Of a stretch of 64,000 bases of DNA, positions 1 through 9,501 are shown piece by piece (within the stretch, counting starts at the first letter, position 1; each line of letters opens with the position of its first letter). Below the pieces are notes generated by a model. The model had not been told where the DNA came from. It ran no database searches and worked only from the letters and a program-made list of their open reading frames with translations. Position numbers and translations under genes: made by a program. The stretch comes from Halomonas denitrificans. Lineage in GTDB: Bacteria; Pseudomonadota; Gammaproteobacteria; Xanthomonadales; Wenzhouxiangellaceae. The stretch is taken from positions 558,001 through 622,000 of the forward strand of contig JAHVKF010000003.1 in assembly GCA_019800895.1 (NCBI GenBank), read 5' to 3'.

Positions 1-528
1 GTCGACGCCGCGTTCGGCGGCGCCCGCCGCGACGAGGAGCGATCGAGGGCCAAGGAGCGGGTGTTCTCGTTCCGCGACCGCCATCACCGCTGGGACCCGA
101 AGAACCAGCGCCCGGAGCTCTGGAACCTCTACAACGGCCGCGTCGCCGACGGCGAGAGCATTCGCGTGTTTCCACTGTCGAACTGGACCGAACTCGATGT
201 CTGGCAGTACATCCACCTGGAAAACATCCCGGTGCCCGCGCTGTACTTCGCCGCAGAGCGCCCGGTGGTCGATCGCGACGGCATGCTGATCGTGGTCGAC
301 GACGACCGCCTGCCGCTGGCCGAAGGCGAAACGCCGCGCATGGAGCGGGTGCGGTTCCGCACGCTGGGGTGCTATCCGCTGACCGGTGCGATCCGCTCCG
401 AGGCCGAGACCTTGCCCGAGATCATCCACGAGATGCTGCTGGCGCGCTCGTCCGAACGCCAGGGCCGTGCGATCGACCACGACGCGTCCTCGTCGATGGA
501 ACAGAAGAAGCAGCAGGGGTATTTCTGA
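1..528 (+). CDS. cysD: Sulfate adenylyltransferase subunit 2 (CysD), C-terminal part
   Basis: This is the small ATP sulfurylase subunit, which makes adenosine phosphosulfate from ATP and sulfate in assimilatory sulfate activation, working with the GTPase CysN. The reading frame is open from base 1, so the N-terminus (roughly 130 residues by comparison with the family) lies outside the window. The visible part begins with the FGGARRDEE motif of the PP-loop family and continues with the conserved [20 protein letters not shown] and [11 protein letters not shown] segments. It ends two bases before the ATG of cysNC, so the two genes form one operon and are probably translationally coupled. Confidence 0.95.
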   Translation, partial: VDAAFGGARRDEERSRAKERVFSFRDRHHRWDPKNQRPELWNLYNGRVADGESIRVFPLSNWTELDVWQYIHLENIPVPALYFAAERPVVDRDGMLIVVDDDRLPLAEGETPRMERVRFRTLGCYPLTGAIRSEAETLPEIIHEMLLARSSERQGRAIDHDASSSMEQKKQQGYF

Positions 529-530
529 CC

Positions 531-2450
531 ATGAACGGCACGGCCTCGACCGACTTCGACATCCACCAGTACCTGGACCGCCATCGGACCAAGGACCTGC
601 TCCGCTTCATCACCTGCGGCTCGGTCGACGACGGCAAGTCCACGCTGATCGGGCGCCTGCTGTTCGATACGCAGCAGGTCTTCGACGATCAGCTGGCCGC
701 GGTCGAGCGCGACTCGCGCAAATTCGGCACCACCGGCGATGCGCCGGACCTCGCCCTGCTCGTCGACGGTCTGCAGGCCGAGCGGGAGCAGGGCATCACG
801 ATCGACGTCGCCTATCGCTATTTCACCACGGGCACGCGCAAGTTCATCATTGCCGACACGCCGGGCCACGAGCAGTACACGCGCAACATGGTGACCGGGG
901 CGTCGACCGCGAGGGCGGCGGTGGTCCTGGTCGATGCGACCCGCGGCATGCAGGTCCAGACCCGGCGCCACAGCTACCTGGTCCACCTCCTGGGCATCGA
1001 GCACGTGCTGGTGGCGGTCAACAAGATGGACGCGGTGGACCACGACCGGTCGACCTTCAAGGCGATCGAGAAGGACTACGCCGCCTTCGCCAACCAGCTC
1101 GGCATCGAGCATTACCACTGCGTGCCGGTCAGTGCGCTGACCGGCGCCAACGTCACCCGGCCGGCCGAGTCCATGCCCTGGTACGAGGGGCCGACGGTGC
1201 TGGACTGGCTGGAGCGGGTGCCGACCGGGGCCGGGCGCGACGCGATGCGTGCGATGCGGTTTCCGGTCCAATACGTGCACCGCAGTCGCTCGGACTTCCG
1301 CGGGTACTGCGGCCAGCTCGCCGGCGGTACCGTGACGCCGGGCGACGAGGTGGTCGTGCTGCCGTCGGGAAAGCGCAGCCGCATCCGCGAGGTGCTGCTG
1401 CACGGTCGGCCGGTCGAGCGGGGCAAGGCCGGTCAATCGCTGACGATCACGCTGGCCGACGAGGTCGACGTCAGCCGCGGCGACATGCTGGTCCATGGCG
1501 GGGACCTCCCACGGGTCGGCGAACTGTTCGACGCCCGCGTCGTGTGGATGAACGAGCGTCCGCTGCTGCCCGGTCGCCAGTACGACCTGAAGCTCGCCGC
1601 GACCGAGTTGCCTGCGACGCCCGAGACCTTGCACCATCGCATCGACGTCAACACGCTCGAGCACCATCCGGCCGACCAGCTCGATCTGAACGAGATCGGC
1701 TATTGCCGCATCCGGACCGGCCGGCCGCTGGCCTTCGATGGCTACCACGCACACCCGGGCACCGGCGCCTTCATCCTGGTCGACCGGGTCAGCAACCTGA
1801 CCGTCGGTGCCGGGATGATCGTCCGTCCCGTTACCGACGCCCTGGCCGACAAGTCGCAGAACGTGGTCTGGCATCGCCAGGCGGTGGACAAGCGCTCGAG
1901 GGCCGCGCAGAAGGCCCAGCGTCCGGCGGTGCTGTGGTTCACGGGCCTGTCCGGCGCCGGCAAGTCGACCGTGGCCAACGCACTGGAAACGGCGCTGTTC
2001 CGGCGCGGTCACCACAGCTACCTGCTCGACGGCGACAACGTGCGTCACGGCCTGAACCGCGACCTCGGCTTCAGCGACGACGACCGGGTCGAGAACATCC
2101 GCCGGATCGGCGAGGTCGCCAAGCTGATGGCCGACGCGGGCCTGGTCGTGCTGTCCGCGTTCATCTCGCCGTTCCGGGCCGATCGGGCGATGGTGCGCGA
2201 GTTGATGGAAGACGGCGAGTTCATCGAGATCCATGTCGACGCGCCGCTGGAAGTCTGCGAGTCGCGCGACCCCAAGGGCCTGTACGCCAAGGCCCGCGCC
2301 GGCGTGATCCGGAATTTCACCGGCATCGACTCGCCCTACGAGGCGCCCGAGGATCCGGAGATCGTGGTCGATACGTCCGAACTCAGCGTCGACGAGTGCG
2401 TCGAAGAGCTGCTGGCCTACCTGAAGCGCCGTGGCATCCTGATCGGCTGA
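531..2450 (+). CDS. cysNC: Bifunctional sulfate adenylyltransferase subunit 1 / adenylylsulfate kinase (CysN-CysC fusion)
   Basis: A 639-residue fusion protein. The N-terminal CysN part is an EF-Tu-like GTPase that drives ATP sulfurylase: the P-loop GSVDDGKST lies near residues 30-38, followed by [12 protein letters not shown] and NKMD. The C-terminal CysC part is APS kinase, which makes PAPS: its P-loop GLSGAGKST lies near residue 472 and it carries the FISPFRADR segment. The fusion of both enzymes behind cysD is known from xanthomonads, pseudomonads and related groups. I chose the ATG two bases after the cysD stop. An upstream in-frame extension would run inside cysD and does not look like CysN. 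Confidence 0.96.
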   Translation: MNGTASTDFDIHQYLDRHRTKDLLRFITCGSVDDGKSTLIGRLLFDTQQVFDDQLAAVERDSRKFGTTGDAPDLALLVDGLQAEREQGITIDVAYRYFTTGTRKFIIADTPGHEQYTRNMVTGASTARAAVVLVDATRGMQVQTRRHSYLVHLLGIEHVLVAVNKMDAVDHDRSTFKAIEKDYAAFANQLGIEHYHCVPVSALTGANVTRPAESMPWYEGPTVLDWLERVPTGAGRDAMRAMRFPVQYVHRSRSDFRGYCGQLAGGTVTPGDEVVVLPSGKRSRIREVLLHGRPVERGKAGQSLTITLADEVDVSRGDMLVHGGDLPRVGELFDARVVWMNERPLLPGRQYDLKLAATELPATPETLHHRIDVNTLEHHPADQLDLNEIGYCRIRTGRPLAFDGYHAHPGTGAFILVDRVSNLTVGAGMIVRPVTDALADKSQNVVWHRQAVDKRSRAAQKAQRPAVLWFTGLSGAGKSTVANALETALFRRGHHSYLLDGDNVRHGLNRDLGFSDDDRVENIRRIGEVAKLMADAGLVVLSAFISPFRADRAMVRELMEDGEFIEIHVDAPLEVCESRDPKGLYAKARAGVIRNFTGIDSPYEAPEDPEIVVDTSELSVDECVEELLAYLKRRGILIG

Positions 2451-2521
2451 TCGGCCGACGAGACGGTCGATCTTCCGTCGGATCTTCGCGGCGCCCACAC
2501 AACGAAACGCGGACCCAACCC

Positions 2522-3622
2522 ATGGCGCGAGGCACCGAAGCGGTCATCGATGTTCCCGCCCTGGCGCGCAACCTGCAGAAGGTGCGTGACTGGGCCGGCG
2601 ACGCGCGCGTGGTCGCCGTGGTCAAGGCCGATGCCTACGGCCACGGGCTGGAGCGCTGCTTCCCGGCGCTCGGACAGGCCGACCTGCTGGCCGTCGCGAC
2701 GCTGGACGAGGCGCGCGCGATCCGGGTCCTCGATCCGCGCATCCCGGTACTGCTGCTCGAGGGTGTCCTGACCGGCGACGAACTGGCCGCCGTCGAAGAG
2801 CTCGGCCTGGAAATGGTCGTCCACTCGCCGGAACAGTTGGAGTGGATCGAGCGCTCGGGCCGCACGCTGGCACCAAGGATCTGGCTGAAGATCGACAGCG
2901 GAATGCACCGCCTGGGCTTCGCGCTCGACCGGGCGCGCGAGGCCCATGCGCGGCTGAGCGACCTGCCCGGGGTGCACGAAGTCGTGCTGATGACCCACCT
3001 GGCCTGCGCCGACGAGCCGGATCACCCGATGACCGCACGCCAGATCCAGCTCTTCGATGACGCCGTCGAGGGCCTGGCGGGGCCGCGGTGCATCGCCAAT
3101 TCGGCCGCGCTGCTGACTCGCCACGACGCGCGCCGGGACTGGGTCCGGGCGGGCCTGCTCCTGTTCGGCGTCTCGCCGATCGCCGATCGTCCCGGCGCAT
3201 CGCTGGGCCTGGAGCCCGTGATGACGCTCTCGACCCAGCTGATCTCGGTGCGCCACGTGCCGGCCGGGGACTCGATCGGCTACGGCGCGCGCTACGTCGC
3301 CGAACGCGATCTGCGCATCGGGGTGGCTGCGATCGGCTACGGCGACGGCTACCCGCGCAACATGCCGGACGGCGCGCCGGTGCTGGTCAACGGTCGTCGC
3401 CAGCGGATCGCCGGGCGCGTGTCGATGGACATGGTCACGATCGACCTCGACGGGCAGCCCGACGCCGCGGTCGGCGATCCGGTCGTGCTGTGGGGCGAAG
3501 GCCTGCCGGTGGAAGAAGTGGCCGGGGCCCTGGGCACCATCCCCTACGAGCTGGCCTGCCGGGTCACGCGGCGGGTCCGCTACCGCGAGATTCCGTACTT
3601 GCGCAGCGCCGCGCGCAGCTGA
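2522..3622 (+). CDS. alr: Alanine racemase
   Basis: PLP enzyme that interconverts L- and D-alanine for peptidoglycan. The 366-residue product starts MARGTEAVIDVPAL, a normal N-terminus for the family. The PLP-binding lysine is Lys35 in VVKADAYGHG, and the second catalytic base is the tyrosine near residue 254 in SIGYGARY. The GRVSMDMVTIDL segment near the C-terminus is also typical. It lies about 70 bases after cysNC on the same strand. Its last 43 bases overlap the end of the convergent pspF-like gene, an unusually deep tail-to-tail overlap. Confidence 0.96.
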   Translation: MARGTEAVIDVPALARNLQKVRDWAGDARVVAVVKADAYGHGLERCFPALGQADLLAVATLDEARAIRVLDPRIPVLLLEGVLTGDELAAVEELGLEMVVHSPEQLEWIERSGRTLAPRIWLKIDSGMHRLGFALDRAREAHARLSDLPGVHEVVLMTHLACADEPDHPMTARQIQLFDDAVEGLAGPRCIANSAALLTRHDARRDWVRAGLLLFGVSPIADRPGASLGLEPVMTLSTQLISVRHVPAGDSIGYGARYVAERDLRIGVAAIGYGDGYPRNMPDGAPVLVNGRRQRIAGRVSMDMVTIDLDGQPDAAVGDPVVLWGEGLPVEEVAGALGTIPYELACRVTRRVRYREIPYLRSAARS

Positions 3623-4590
3623 TCGTAGGTCAGGCCCAGGCGAGCGGCCGTGCGCTTCTGGTGATGGCCGCATTCGGCCAGGGCCCGCTCGATCCATGCC
3701 TGCTCCCGCTCCGCCAGCCAGCCCTTCAGGTCGTCGGGCAAGCGATCGGAGGCTGCAGCGCGATCGTCGGAACCGGGGCGCCACGGCGATTCGAATGGAT
3801 CGAACTCGACCCCGTCGATCGGAGTGTCGGCGTCCGGCTGCCGGTAGACGGCGCGCTCGACGACGTTCTTCAGTTCGCGCACATTGCCGGGCCAGGACCA
3901 CGCGCGCAGCTGATCGACAGCGCGAGGCGAGAACCCGGCGAAGAGCTCGCGCCCCAGCTCGCGACTCATCCGCATCGCGAAATGTTCGGCCAGGGGCATC
4001 AGGTCCTCGGGCCGCTCGCGCAACGGAGGGAGGGTGATCACGTCGAAGGCGAGCCGGTCGAGGAGGTCGGCGCGGAACCGCCCCTCGGCGGCCAGCGCCG
4101 GAAGGTCTTCGTTGGTCGCGCCGACCACGCGCACGTCGACGCGGCGGGTGTCCGAGCTGCCCAGCCGCTCGAACTCGCCGTACTCGATCACGCGCAGGAT
4201 CTTTTCCTGCACCGGTGCGGCGGTGGTCGCGAGTTCGTCGAGGACCAGCGTGCCGCCGTCGGCCTGCTCGAAGCGCCCGATCCGGGTCCGCGAGGCGTCG
4301 GTGAACGCGCCCGCCTCGTGACCGAACAGTTCGGATTCCAGCAGCGCCGGACTGATCGCTGCGCAGTTGAGCTTGACCAGCGGCTGGTCCCAGCGCGGGG
4401 AAAGAAAGTGCACCCGCTCGGCGATCAATTCCTTGCCGGTCCCGCGCTCGCCGACGATCAGCAGCGGACGGTTCAGCGCGGCCGCGTGCGAGACGCGCTC
4501 CAGGACCGCCAGGAACGCGCCGGACTCGCCGATCAGGGGTTGTTCTTCGCGCTCCACGCGGCCTCGTCGGTTCGGAGTTGGTACCTGCAT
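3580..4590 (-). CDS. pspF: PspF-type sigma-54 transcriptional activator
   Basis: A 336-residue bacterial enhancer-binding protein without a receiver or sensor domain, the architecture of PspF. It begins directly with the AAA+ domain: PLIGES near residue 18, Walker A GERGTGKE at 47-54, ELFGHEAGAF, a Walker B-like GGTLVLDE, and a C-terminal Fis-type helix-turn-helix (KRTAARLGLTYDQLRAALRK). Similarity to E. coli PspF runs through most of the protein. The sigma-54 contact loop reads GAFTDA (94-99) instead of GAFTGA. No pspA, pspB or pspC gene is next to it; the divergent neighbour is radA. I chose the Met that precedes QVPTPNRRG. The assignment to PspF is firm at family level, but its targets here are unknown. 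Confidence 0.85.
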   Translation of the reverse strand: MQVPTPNRRGRVEREEQPLIGESGAFLAVLERVSHAAALNRPLLIVGERGTGKELIAERVHFLSPRWDQPLVKLNCAAISPALLESELFGHEAGAFTDASRTRIGRFEQADGGTLVLDELATTAAPVQEKILRVIEYGEFERLGSSDTRRVDVRVVGATNEDLPALAAEGRFRADLLDRLAFDVITLPPLRERPEDLMPLAEHFAMRMSRELGRELFAGFSPRAVDQLRAWSWPGNVRELKNVVERAVYRQPDADTPIDGVEFDPFESPWRPGSDDRAAASDRLPDDLKGWLAEREQAWIERALAECGHHQKRTAARLGLTYDQLRAALRKYGISR

Positions 4591-4696
4591 TGTATCGGTG
4601 ACCGGTCCTGCGCCCCGTCTCGGAATCGAGCCCGGATACCGATCGCGCAGGGCGCAGGGATGCAAGCTGCGCCCGGGCTTCTGCCAGAATAGTCGC

Positions 4697-6073
4697 ATGG
4701 CCAGGACCAAGACTCTCTACCTGTGCGGCGAATGCGGCGCCAGCCAGCCCAAGTGGTCGGGCCAGTGCCCGGACTGCGGTGCGTGGAACAGCCTCGAGGA
4801 GAGCGCCGCGGCCGCGAGCGGAAGCGGGCCGCGCCAGCGGCGCGGTTCGAACTGGACCGGCGAGGCATCGGCGGAGGTGGTGCGGCTCGGCGCCGTGCGC
4901 GCCGAGGACACGCCGCGCTTCTCTTCGGGGCTCAGCGAGCTCGACCGCGTGCTCGGCGGCGGCCTGGTGCCCGGTTCGGTGATCCTGATCGGCGGCGACC
5001 CGGGCATCGGCAAGTCGACCCTGCTGCTCCAGGCCCAGGCCGCCGTGGCCGAGCGGGTCCCGTCGCTCTACGTCACCGGCGAGGAATCGGCCGCGCAGGT
5101 CGCGATGCGGGCCCGGCGCCTCGGCCTGGAGCCCGACCGGCTCGAGTGCCTGACCGAGACGCGGCTGGAAACCATCCTGGCGACCGCGGCAGCCAAGGGG
5201 CCGAAGTTCCTGGTCATCGACTCGATCCAGACCCTGTGGAGCGAAGCCCTGCAGTCGGCGCCCGGCGCGGTCGCGCAGGTGCGCGAGTGCGCCTCGCGGC
5301 TGGTCCAGTTCGCCAAGCAGACCGGCTGCAGCGTCGTGCTGGTCGGCCACGTGACCAAGGAAGGTGCGCTGGCCGGACCGAGAGTGCTCGAGCACATGGT
5401 CGACGGCGTGTTGTACTTCGAATCCGACTCCGGCAGCCGGTTCCGACTGATCCGGTCGGTCAAGAACCGCTTCGGCGCGGCCAACGAGCTGGGCGTGTTC
5501 GCGATGACCGACGGCGGGCTGCGGGCGGTGGCCAATCCGTCGGCGATCTTCCTGTCGGAGGATAGCGAGCCGTCGGCCGGTTCCTGCGTGCTGGTCACGC
5601 GGGAAGGCACCCGGCCGATGCTGGTCGAAGTGCAGGCCCTGGTCGCGCCCAGCAGCCTGTCGCAGCCGCGACGGGTCGCAGTCGGCGTCGACGCCGGCCG
5701 GCTGGCGATGCTGCTGGCCGTGATGCATCGGCACTGCGGCATCCAGGTCGGCGACCAGGACGTGTTCGTCAACGTGACCGGCGGCATCCGCGTCGGCGAG
5801 ACCGCCTCGGACCTCGCCGTCGCGCTCGCCCTCCAGTCGTCCCTGCGCGAGAAGCCGCTGCCCCGCGGTCTGGTCGCGTTCGGCGAGGCGGGTCTGTCGG
5901 GCGAACTGCGGCCGGTCTATAACGGCGAGGAGCGCCTTCGCGAGGCCGCCCAGCAGGGATTCCGCACGGCGCTCGTGCCTTCGGGCAACGTCAAGGGCGT
6001 CAAGGCGAAGCTCGACCTGCGCGGCTGCAAGCGCCTTGCCGACGCCCTCGCGGCCGCCCGCGGAGCGGAGTAA
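4697..6073 (+). CDS. radA: DNA repair protein RadA
   Basis: RecA-like ATPase that promotes branch migration during recombinational repair. The 458-residue protein has all RadA parts: an N-terminal four-cysteine zinc finger (C10, C13, C24, C27), Walker A GGDPGIGKST, the RadA-specific KNRFG motif (in SVKNRFGAANELGVF), and a C-terminal Lon-protease-like domain ending in a conserved LRGCKRLADAL segment. The start is fixed by MARTKTLYLCGECG. It is divergent from the pspF-like gene across about 106 bases, so both promoters must lie in that gap. Confidence 0.96.
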   Translation: MARTKTLYLCGECGASQPKWSGQCPDCGAWNSLEESAAAASGSGPRQRRGSNWTGEASAEVVRLGAVRAEDTPRFSSGLSELDRVLGGGLVPGSVILIGGDPGIGKSTLLLQAQAAVAERVPSLYVTGEESAAQVAMRARRLGLEPDRLECLTETRLETILATAAAKGPKFLVIDSIQTLWSEALQSAPGAVAQVRECASRLVQFAKQTGCSVVLVGHVTKEGALAGPRVLEHMVDGVLYFESDSGSRFRLIRSVKNRFGAANELGVFAMTDGGLRAVANPSAIFLSEDSEPSAGSCVLVTREGTRPMLVEVQALVAPSSLSQPRRVAVGVDAGRLAMLLAVMHRHCGIQVGDQDVFVNVTGGIRVGETASDLAVALALQSSLREKPLPRGLVAFGEAGLSGELRPVYNGEERLREAAQQGFRTALVPSGNVKGVKAKLDLRGCKRLADALAAARGAE

Positions 6074-6110
6074 CTAGGCGGAGTCTGGACGGGCAGGAGA
6101 GCAATTCGCT

Positions 6111-6425
6111 TACCGCAGATGAACGCGGATGAACGCGGATCAGGAAGACGCGAACCCTGGCTAGAGTTCGTGAAGCGACGGAGCGCGCACCATCTCCAGC
6201 TGCTGTTTTTCTCCAGTGCGGCAGCGCCGCACTGAGGGAGGTCAGCATCGCTCGTCCGATGCCGACTCGCCGGAACGGGGAGCCGCTCTACCGTGCGATT
6301 CCGCGTCGACCCAGGGAGTTCGTCCGGGCCAGTCCCGGATCGGGTGAGCGAGCGCAGGGCAGGGATGTGATCGGCTTGTGCGCGGGCTTCTTTATCTGCG
6401 TCCATCCGCGTTCATCTGCGGTGAA
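6111..6425. repeat. Inverted-repeat-bounded intergenic element
   Basis: The left arm (6111-6141) reads ACCGCAGATGAACGCGGAT and then repeats GAACGCGGAT. The right arm (6391-6425) is its inverse complement with the same core, differing mainly where the left arm has GATGAACGCGG and the right reads as GATGGACGCAG. The interior has no transposase. The arrangement resembles a small non-autonomous mobile element or a decayed palindromic repeat. Similar GATGAACGCGGATG strings recur between genes in many proteobacterial genomes (general recollection, not searched). Confidence 0.5.
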
Positions 6426-6468
6426 CGGGGATTCCCCGCAGACGCCGAGGCGGCCATATCGCTGGGGT

Positions 6469-6497
6469 TTTCTCGACCCCTGAAACCGGTTTATAAT
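6469..6497 (+). promoter_or_regulatory. Probable sigma-70 promoter for rplY
   Basis: A perfect TATAAT -10 hexamer sits at 6492-6497, 71 bases before the rplY ATG. The -35 region around 6469-6474 is T-rich (TTTCTC-like) and only weakly matches TTGACA. The long leader could carry ribosomal-protein regulation, but no structure was identified. Confidence 0.5.
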
Positions 6498-6567
6498 GGG
6501 CGGCTGGTTCGGAGGCCTGGTCGCGGGCGTCCGGTGTTTCCATTCAACTTTCATGGGGTATTCCCGA

Positions 6568-7332
6568 ATGAGCAAGATCTACAAAGTGCCGGCCGAAGTC
6601 CGCGAGGACGTGGGGAAAGGTGCGAGCCGCCGCCTGCGTCACGCGAACAAGGTGCCGGCCGTTGTCTACGGCGGTGGCCGGGACCCGGTGTCCCTGACCC
6701 TCGAACACGACTTCCTCTTCCACGCCTCCGAAGAAGAAGCCTTCCATGCCTCCATCCTCGAGCTCAAGGTCGGGGACGGGCGCAAGCAGAAGGTGGTGCT
6801 TCGCGACCTGCAGCGTCATCCGTACAAGCCGCGGATCATGCATGTCGATTTCCTGCGGGTGAAGGACGACCAGGAGATCCGCATCTCCGTGCCGCTGCAC
6901 TTCGTCAACGAAGACAGCTCGCCGGCCGGCAAGAAGGGCGGCGTGGTCATCTCGCACATGGTCACCGAAGTCGAGATCTCGGCGCTGCCGAAGAATCTGC
7001 CGGAGTACATCGAGGTCGACCTGGGCGACCTGGAGCCCGGCGGTGCGTTCATGCTCAGCGAGCTGAAGCTGCCGGAAGGCGTGACCATCCCGGCGATCGC
7101 GCACGATGAAGAGTTCGACCAGACCCTGGTCTCCGCGGTCTTCGTCCGTGCCGGCCAGGGTACGGGCGAGCTGGCCGCCGAAGCCGATGCCGCGCTGGCC
7201 GAAGGCGCCGAGCCGGAGCTGGCCGACGAAGAAGCCGCCGAGGACGTCGAGGGCGAAGAGTCCGAAGACGGCGATGCCGATGGCGATGCCGAAGGCAAGT
7301 CCGACGACGAGGACAAGGACAAGTCCGAATAA
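6568..7332 (+). CDS. rplY: 50S ribosomal protein L25 (general stress protein Ctc form)
   Basis: The long, two-domain L25/Ctc form: the N-terminal 5S-rRNA-binding domain (about 1-95, starting SKIYKVPAEVREDVGKGASR) is followed by the Ctc beta domain to about residue 190. The last 50 residues form a strongly acidic tail rich in Glu, Asp and Ala (EEAAEDVEGEESEDGDADG), probably disordered. The product is 254 residues, longer than E. coli L25 (94 residues), which lacks the second domain. It is followed 24 bases later by pth on the same strand, a common rplY-pth-ychF order in gammaproteobacteria. An alternative Met lies five codons upstream; the chosen one fits the family start. Confidence 0.95.
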   Translation: MSKIYKVPAEVREDVGKGASRRLRHANKVPAVVYGGGRDPVSLTLEHDFLFHASEEEAFHASILELKVGDGRKQKVVLRDLQRHPYKPRIMHVDFLRVKDDQEIRISVPLHFVNEDSSPAGKKGGVVISHMVTEVEISALPKNLPEYIEVDLGDLEPGGAFMLSELKLPEGVTIPAIAHDEEFDQTLVSAVFVRAGQGTGELAAEADAALAEGAEPELADEEAAEDVEGEESEDGDADGDAEGKSDDEDKDKSE

Positions 7333-7356
7333 GGACGTCCCTGACTTCGATCACCG

Positions 7357-7947
7357 ATGGACGGCCTCTGGCTGATAGCCGGGCTGGGAAACCCCGGCTC
7401 GAAGTACGACAGGACCCGGCACAATGCCGGGTTCTGGTTTCTGGACGCCGTGCTGCGCCGCTTCGGCGGTGAACTCCGCCGCGAGAAGAAGCTGCTGGGC
7501 CGTGCGCTGAAGACGTCCCTGGATGGCCGGGATGTCGTACTGCTCGCGCCCGAAACCTTCATGAACGAGTCCGGACAATCGATCCGGGCGGCCACCGACT
7601 TCTACCGGATCGACCCCGGTCGCGTGCTGGTCGCGCACGACGAGCTGGACCTGCCGCCCGGCACGGCCCGCCTGAAGCAGGGCGGCGGTCACGGCGGTCA
7701 CAACGGCCTGCGCAGCAGCTTCCGCCATCTCGGTACCCCCGAGTTCTGGCGGCTGCGGATCGGCATCGGCCACCCGGGCACTGCCGAGCAGGTGACCCCC
7801 TGGGTGCTGTCCAGGGCGCCGGCGGACGACGAACGGTCGATCGAAGCCTCGATCGACAAGGCGCTCGACGTCGTGCCCGAGTTCCTGGCCGGTCGCCCGG
7901 GCGAGGCGATGAAGCGGCTGCACGCCCGGGACCGGTCGGCCGACTGA
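7357..7947 (+). CDS. pth: Peptidyl-tRNA hydrolase
   Basis: Releases tRNA from prematurely dropped peptidyl-tRNA. The 196-residue product has the family N-terminus with AGLGNPG and the catalytic His22 in RHNAGF. It also has the ETFMNESGQS, LVAHDELDLPPG and GGGHGGHNGLRS motifs in the right order. Length is normal. It sits between rplY and ychF in the usual translation cluster, with short gaps that suggest co-transcription. Confidence 0.97.
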   Translation: MDGLWLIAGLGNPGSKYDRTRHNAGFWFLDAVLRRFGGELRREKKLLGRALKTSLDGRDVVLLAPETFMNESGQSIRAATDFYRIDPGRVLVAHDELDLPPGTARLKQGGGHGGHNGLRSSFRHLGTPEFWRLRIGIGHPGTAEQVTPWVLSRAPADDERSIEASIDKALDVVPEFLAGRPGEAMKRLHARDRSAD

Positions 7948-8010
7948 GTCGGCAAGCCGGTCGATCGGACGGTCGGACTACAGATCAGCAGAAAATCGAG
8001 GAAGGACCTG

Positions 8011-9102
8011 ATGGGATTCAAGTGCGGAATCGTCGGCCTGCCGAACGTGGGCAAGTCGACCCTGTTCAACTGCCTGACCCGGGCCGAGATCGCGGCGGAG
8101 AACTACCCGTTCTGCACCATCGACCCGAACGTCGGCATGGTCCCCGTGCCCGACCCCCGGCTCGACGCCCTGGCATCGATCGTCAAGCCCGAGAAAGTCC
8201 TGCCGACCACCATGCAGTTCGTCGACATCGCCGGCCTGGTCGCCGGTGCATCGAAGGGCGAGGGCCTGGGCAACAAGTTCCTGGCCCACATCCGGGAAAC
8301 CGATGCGATCGCGCACATCGTGCGCTGCTTCGAGGACGACGACGTGACCCACGTCGCCGGCCGGGTCGACCCCATCTCCGACATCGAGACCATCGACACG
8401 GAGCTGGTGCTCGCCGACCTCGATGCTGCCGAAAAGGCCCTGGCGCGGACCGCCAAGCAGACCAAGTCGGGGGACAAGGACGCGATCAAGCTGGCCGCAC
8501 TGCTGGAACGGGTGGTTGCCCACCTGGGCACCGGCGACCCGCTGCGCTCGATGTCGCTGGATGCCGAGGATCGTGCCCGCCTGCGCAGCTGGCAGTTCAT
8601 TACCGCCAAGCCGGTGCTGTACGTGGCCAACGTCGACGACACCAGCGCCGAGGACAATGCCTTCGTTGCCGCCGTTCGAGAGCGCGCCGAAGCCGAGCAG
8701 GCCGAGGTGGTCGTCGTGTCGGCGGCCATGGAGGCGGAGCTTGCCCAGCTCGAGGCGGACGAGCAGGCCGAGTTCCTGGCCGATCTCGGTGAGTCCGAGC
8801 CCGGCCTGAATCGCCTGATCCGGGCCGGCTACGAGCTGCTCGACCTCCTGACCTTCTTTACCGCGGGACCGAAGGAGGTGCGCGCCTGGACCGTTCGACG
8901 CGGCGCCACCGCGCCGGAAGCGGCCGGACGCATCCATACGGACTTCCAGAAGGGCTTCATCCGCGCCGAGGTCACGGCCTACGACGACTACATCGCCGCG
9001 GGCGGGGAAGCCGGGGCCAAGGCGGCCGGCAAGCTCCGCCTGGAAGGCAAGGAGTACATCGTCGCGGAAGGCGACGTGATGCACTTCCGCTTCAACGTCT
9101 GA
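8011..9102 (+). CDS. ychF: Redox-regulated ATPase YchF (Obg-like)
   Basis: Universally conserved Obg-family P-loop protein that binds ATP and associates with ribosomes. It has 363 residues with the G1 motif GLPNVGKS at 9-16, the [13 protein letters not shown] switch region, [19 protein letters not shown] (G3), and the C-terminal TGS domain with [14 protein letters not shown] and FIRAEV. Length and motif order match the family. It follows pth by 63 bases. Confidence 0.97.
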   Translation: MGFKCGIVGLPNVGKSTLFNCLTRAEIAAENYPFCTIDPNVGMVPVPDPRLDALASIVKPEKVLPTTMQFVDIAGLVAGASKGEGLGNKFLAHIRETDAIAHIVRCFEDDDVTHVAGRVDPISDIETIDTELVLADLDAAEKALARTAKQTKSGDKDAIKLAALLERVVAHLGTGDPLRSMSLDAEDRARLRSWQFITAKPVLYVANVDDTSAEDNAFVAAVRERAEAEQAEVVVVSAAMEAELAQLEADEQAEFLADLGESEPGLNRLIRAGYELLDLLTFFTAGPKEVRAWTVRRGATAPEAAGRIHTDFQKGFIRAEVTAYDDYIAAGGEAGAKAAGKLRLEGKEYIVAEGDVMHFRFNV

Positions 9103-9249
9103 CCCTGTCCGGGACCGGTTTTCGAAGCCGGTCGCCGTCTTCGAAGTCTCCTGCTGCAGATCCTGCGGTTCCGTTCTCGGGTTCTGAGAACGCCGGGTGG
9201 TCCACTACGACCATCAGGACGATCCAATCCGGTGAACCAGGAGACCGCC

Positions 9250-9501
9250 ATGAACCCGATCGAGACCTCATCCAGCCGCGGCCTGCGCGACGGCATCGTC
9301 GGCAAGTGCATCGAGGGCGTGATTGCGCGCCCCGGACGGAACGGCGAGCCGCCGGTCGTGATGATGCTGCAGTTCGACGACGGCAGCGTGCTGGAGTTCG
9401 TGTCGCCGCGCAGCGACCGGTTGCTGCGCCAGGCGATCGACGCCACCCGGCGCGGACGGCCCCAGGCGGCACCCGACCAGCTTGCGCTGGCGGTGGCGTA
9501 G
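9250..9501 (+). CDS. Small protein of unknown function
   Basis: Codes for 83 residues starting MNPIETSSSRG. The ATG at 9250 was preferred over an in-frame GTG at 9232 because a CAGGAGA ribosome-binding site lies just before it. The middle (VVMMLQFDDGSVLEFVSPRSDRLL) looks like a short beta-rich domain; the end is Ala/Gln-rich. No family was recognised. There is no signal peptide, transmembrane segment or cysteine pair. It follows ychF by about 150 bases on the same strand. Codon use and the good Shine-Dalgarno sequence make it likely to be real. Confidence 0.55.
   Translation: MNPIETSSSRGLRDGIVGKCIEGVIARPGRNGEPPVVMMLQFDDGSVLEFVSPRSDRLLRQAIDATRRGRPQAAPDQLALAVA

Larger units (their letters stand above)
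6074..6567. other. Non-coding gap with an inverted-repeat element and the rplY promoter
   Basis: No convincing gene lies in these 494 bases between radA and rplY. The notable content is a pair of inverted copies (6111-6141 and 6391-6425) of a GCAGATGAACGCGGA-type sequence around about 250 bases of unremarkable DNA, followed by a good -10 element for rplY. Short reading frames here have no recognisable product. Confidence 0.6.

Noticed and set aside
372-2498. A 708-residue open frame on the minus strand opposite cysNC
   Set aside because: It is the mirror of a strongly conserved GTPase/APS kinase gene. Its translation is low-complexity (Val, Asp, Gln, Arg-rich) and has no family features. Long antisense frames are expected at this GC content.
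2417-5734. A 1105-residue minus-strand frame across alr, pspF and radA
   Set aside because: It crosses three well-identified genes on both strands and an intergenic promoter region, so it cannot be a gene.
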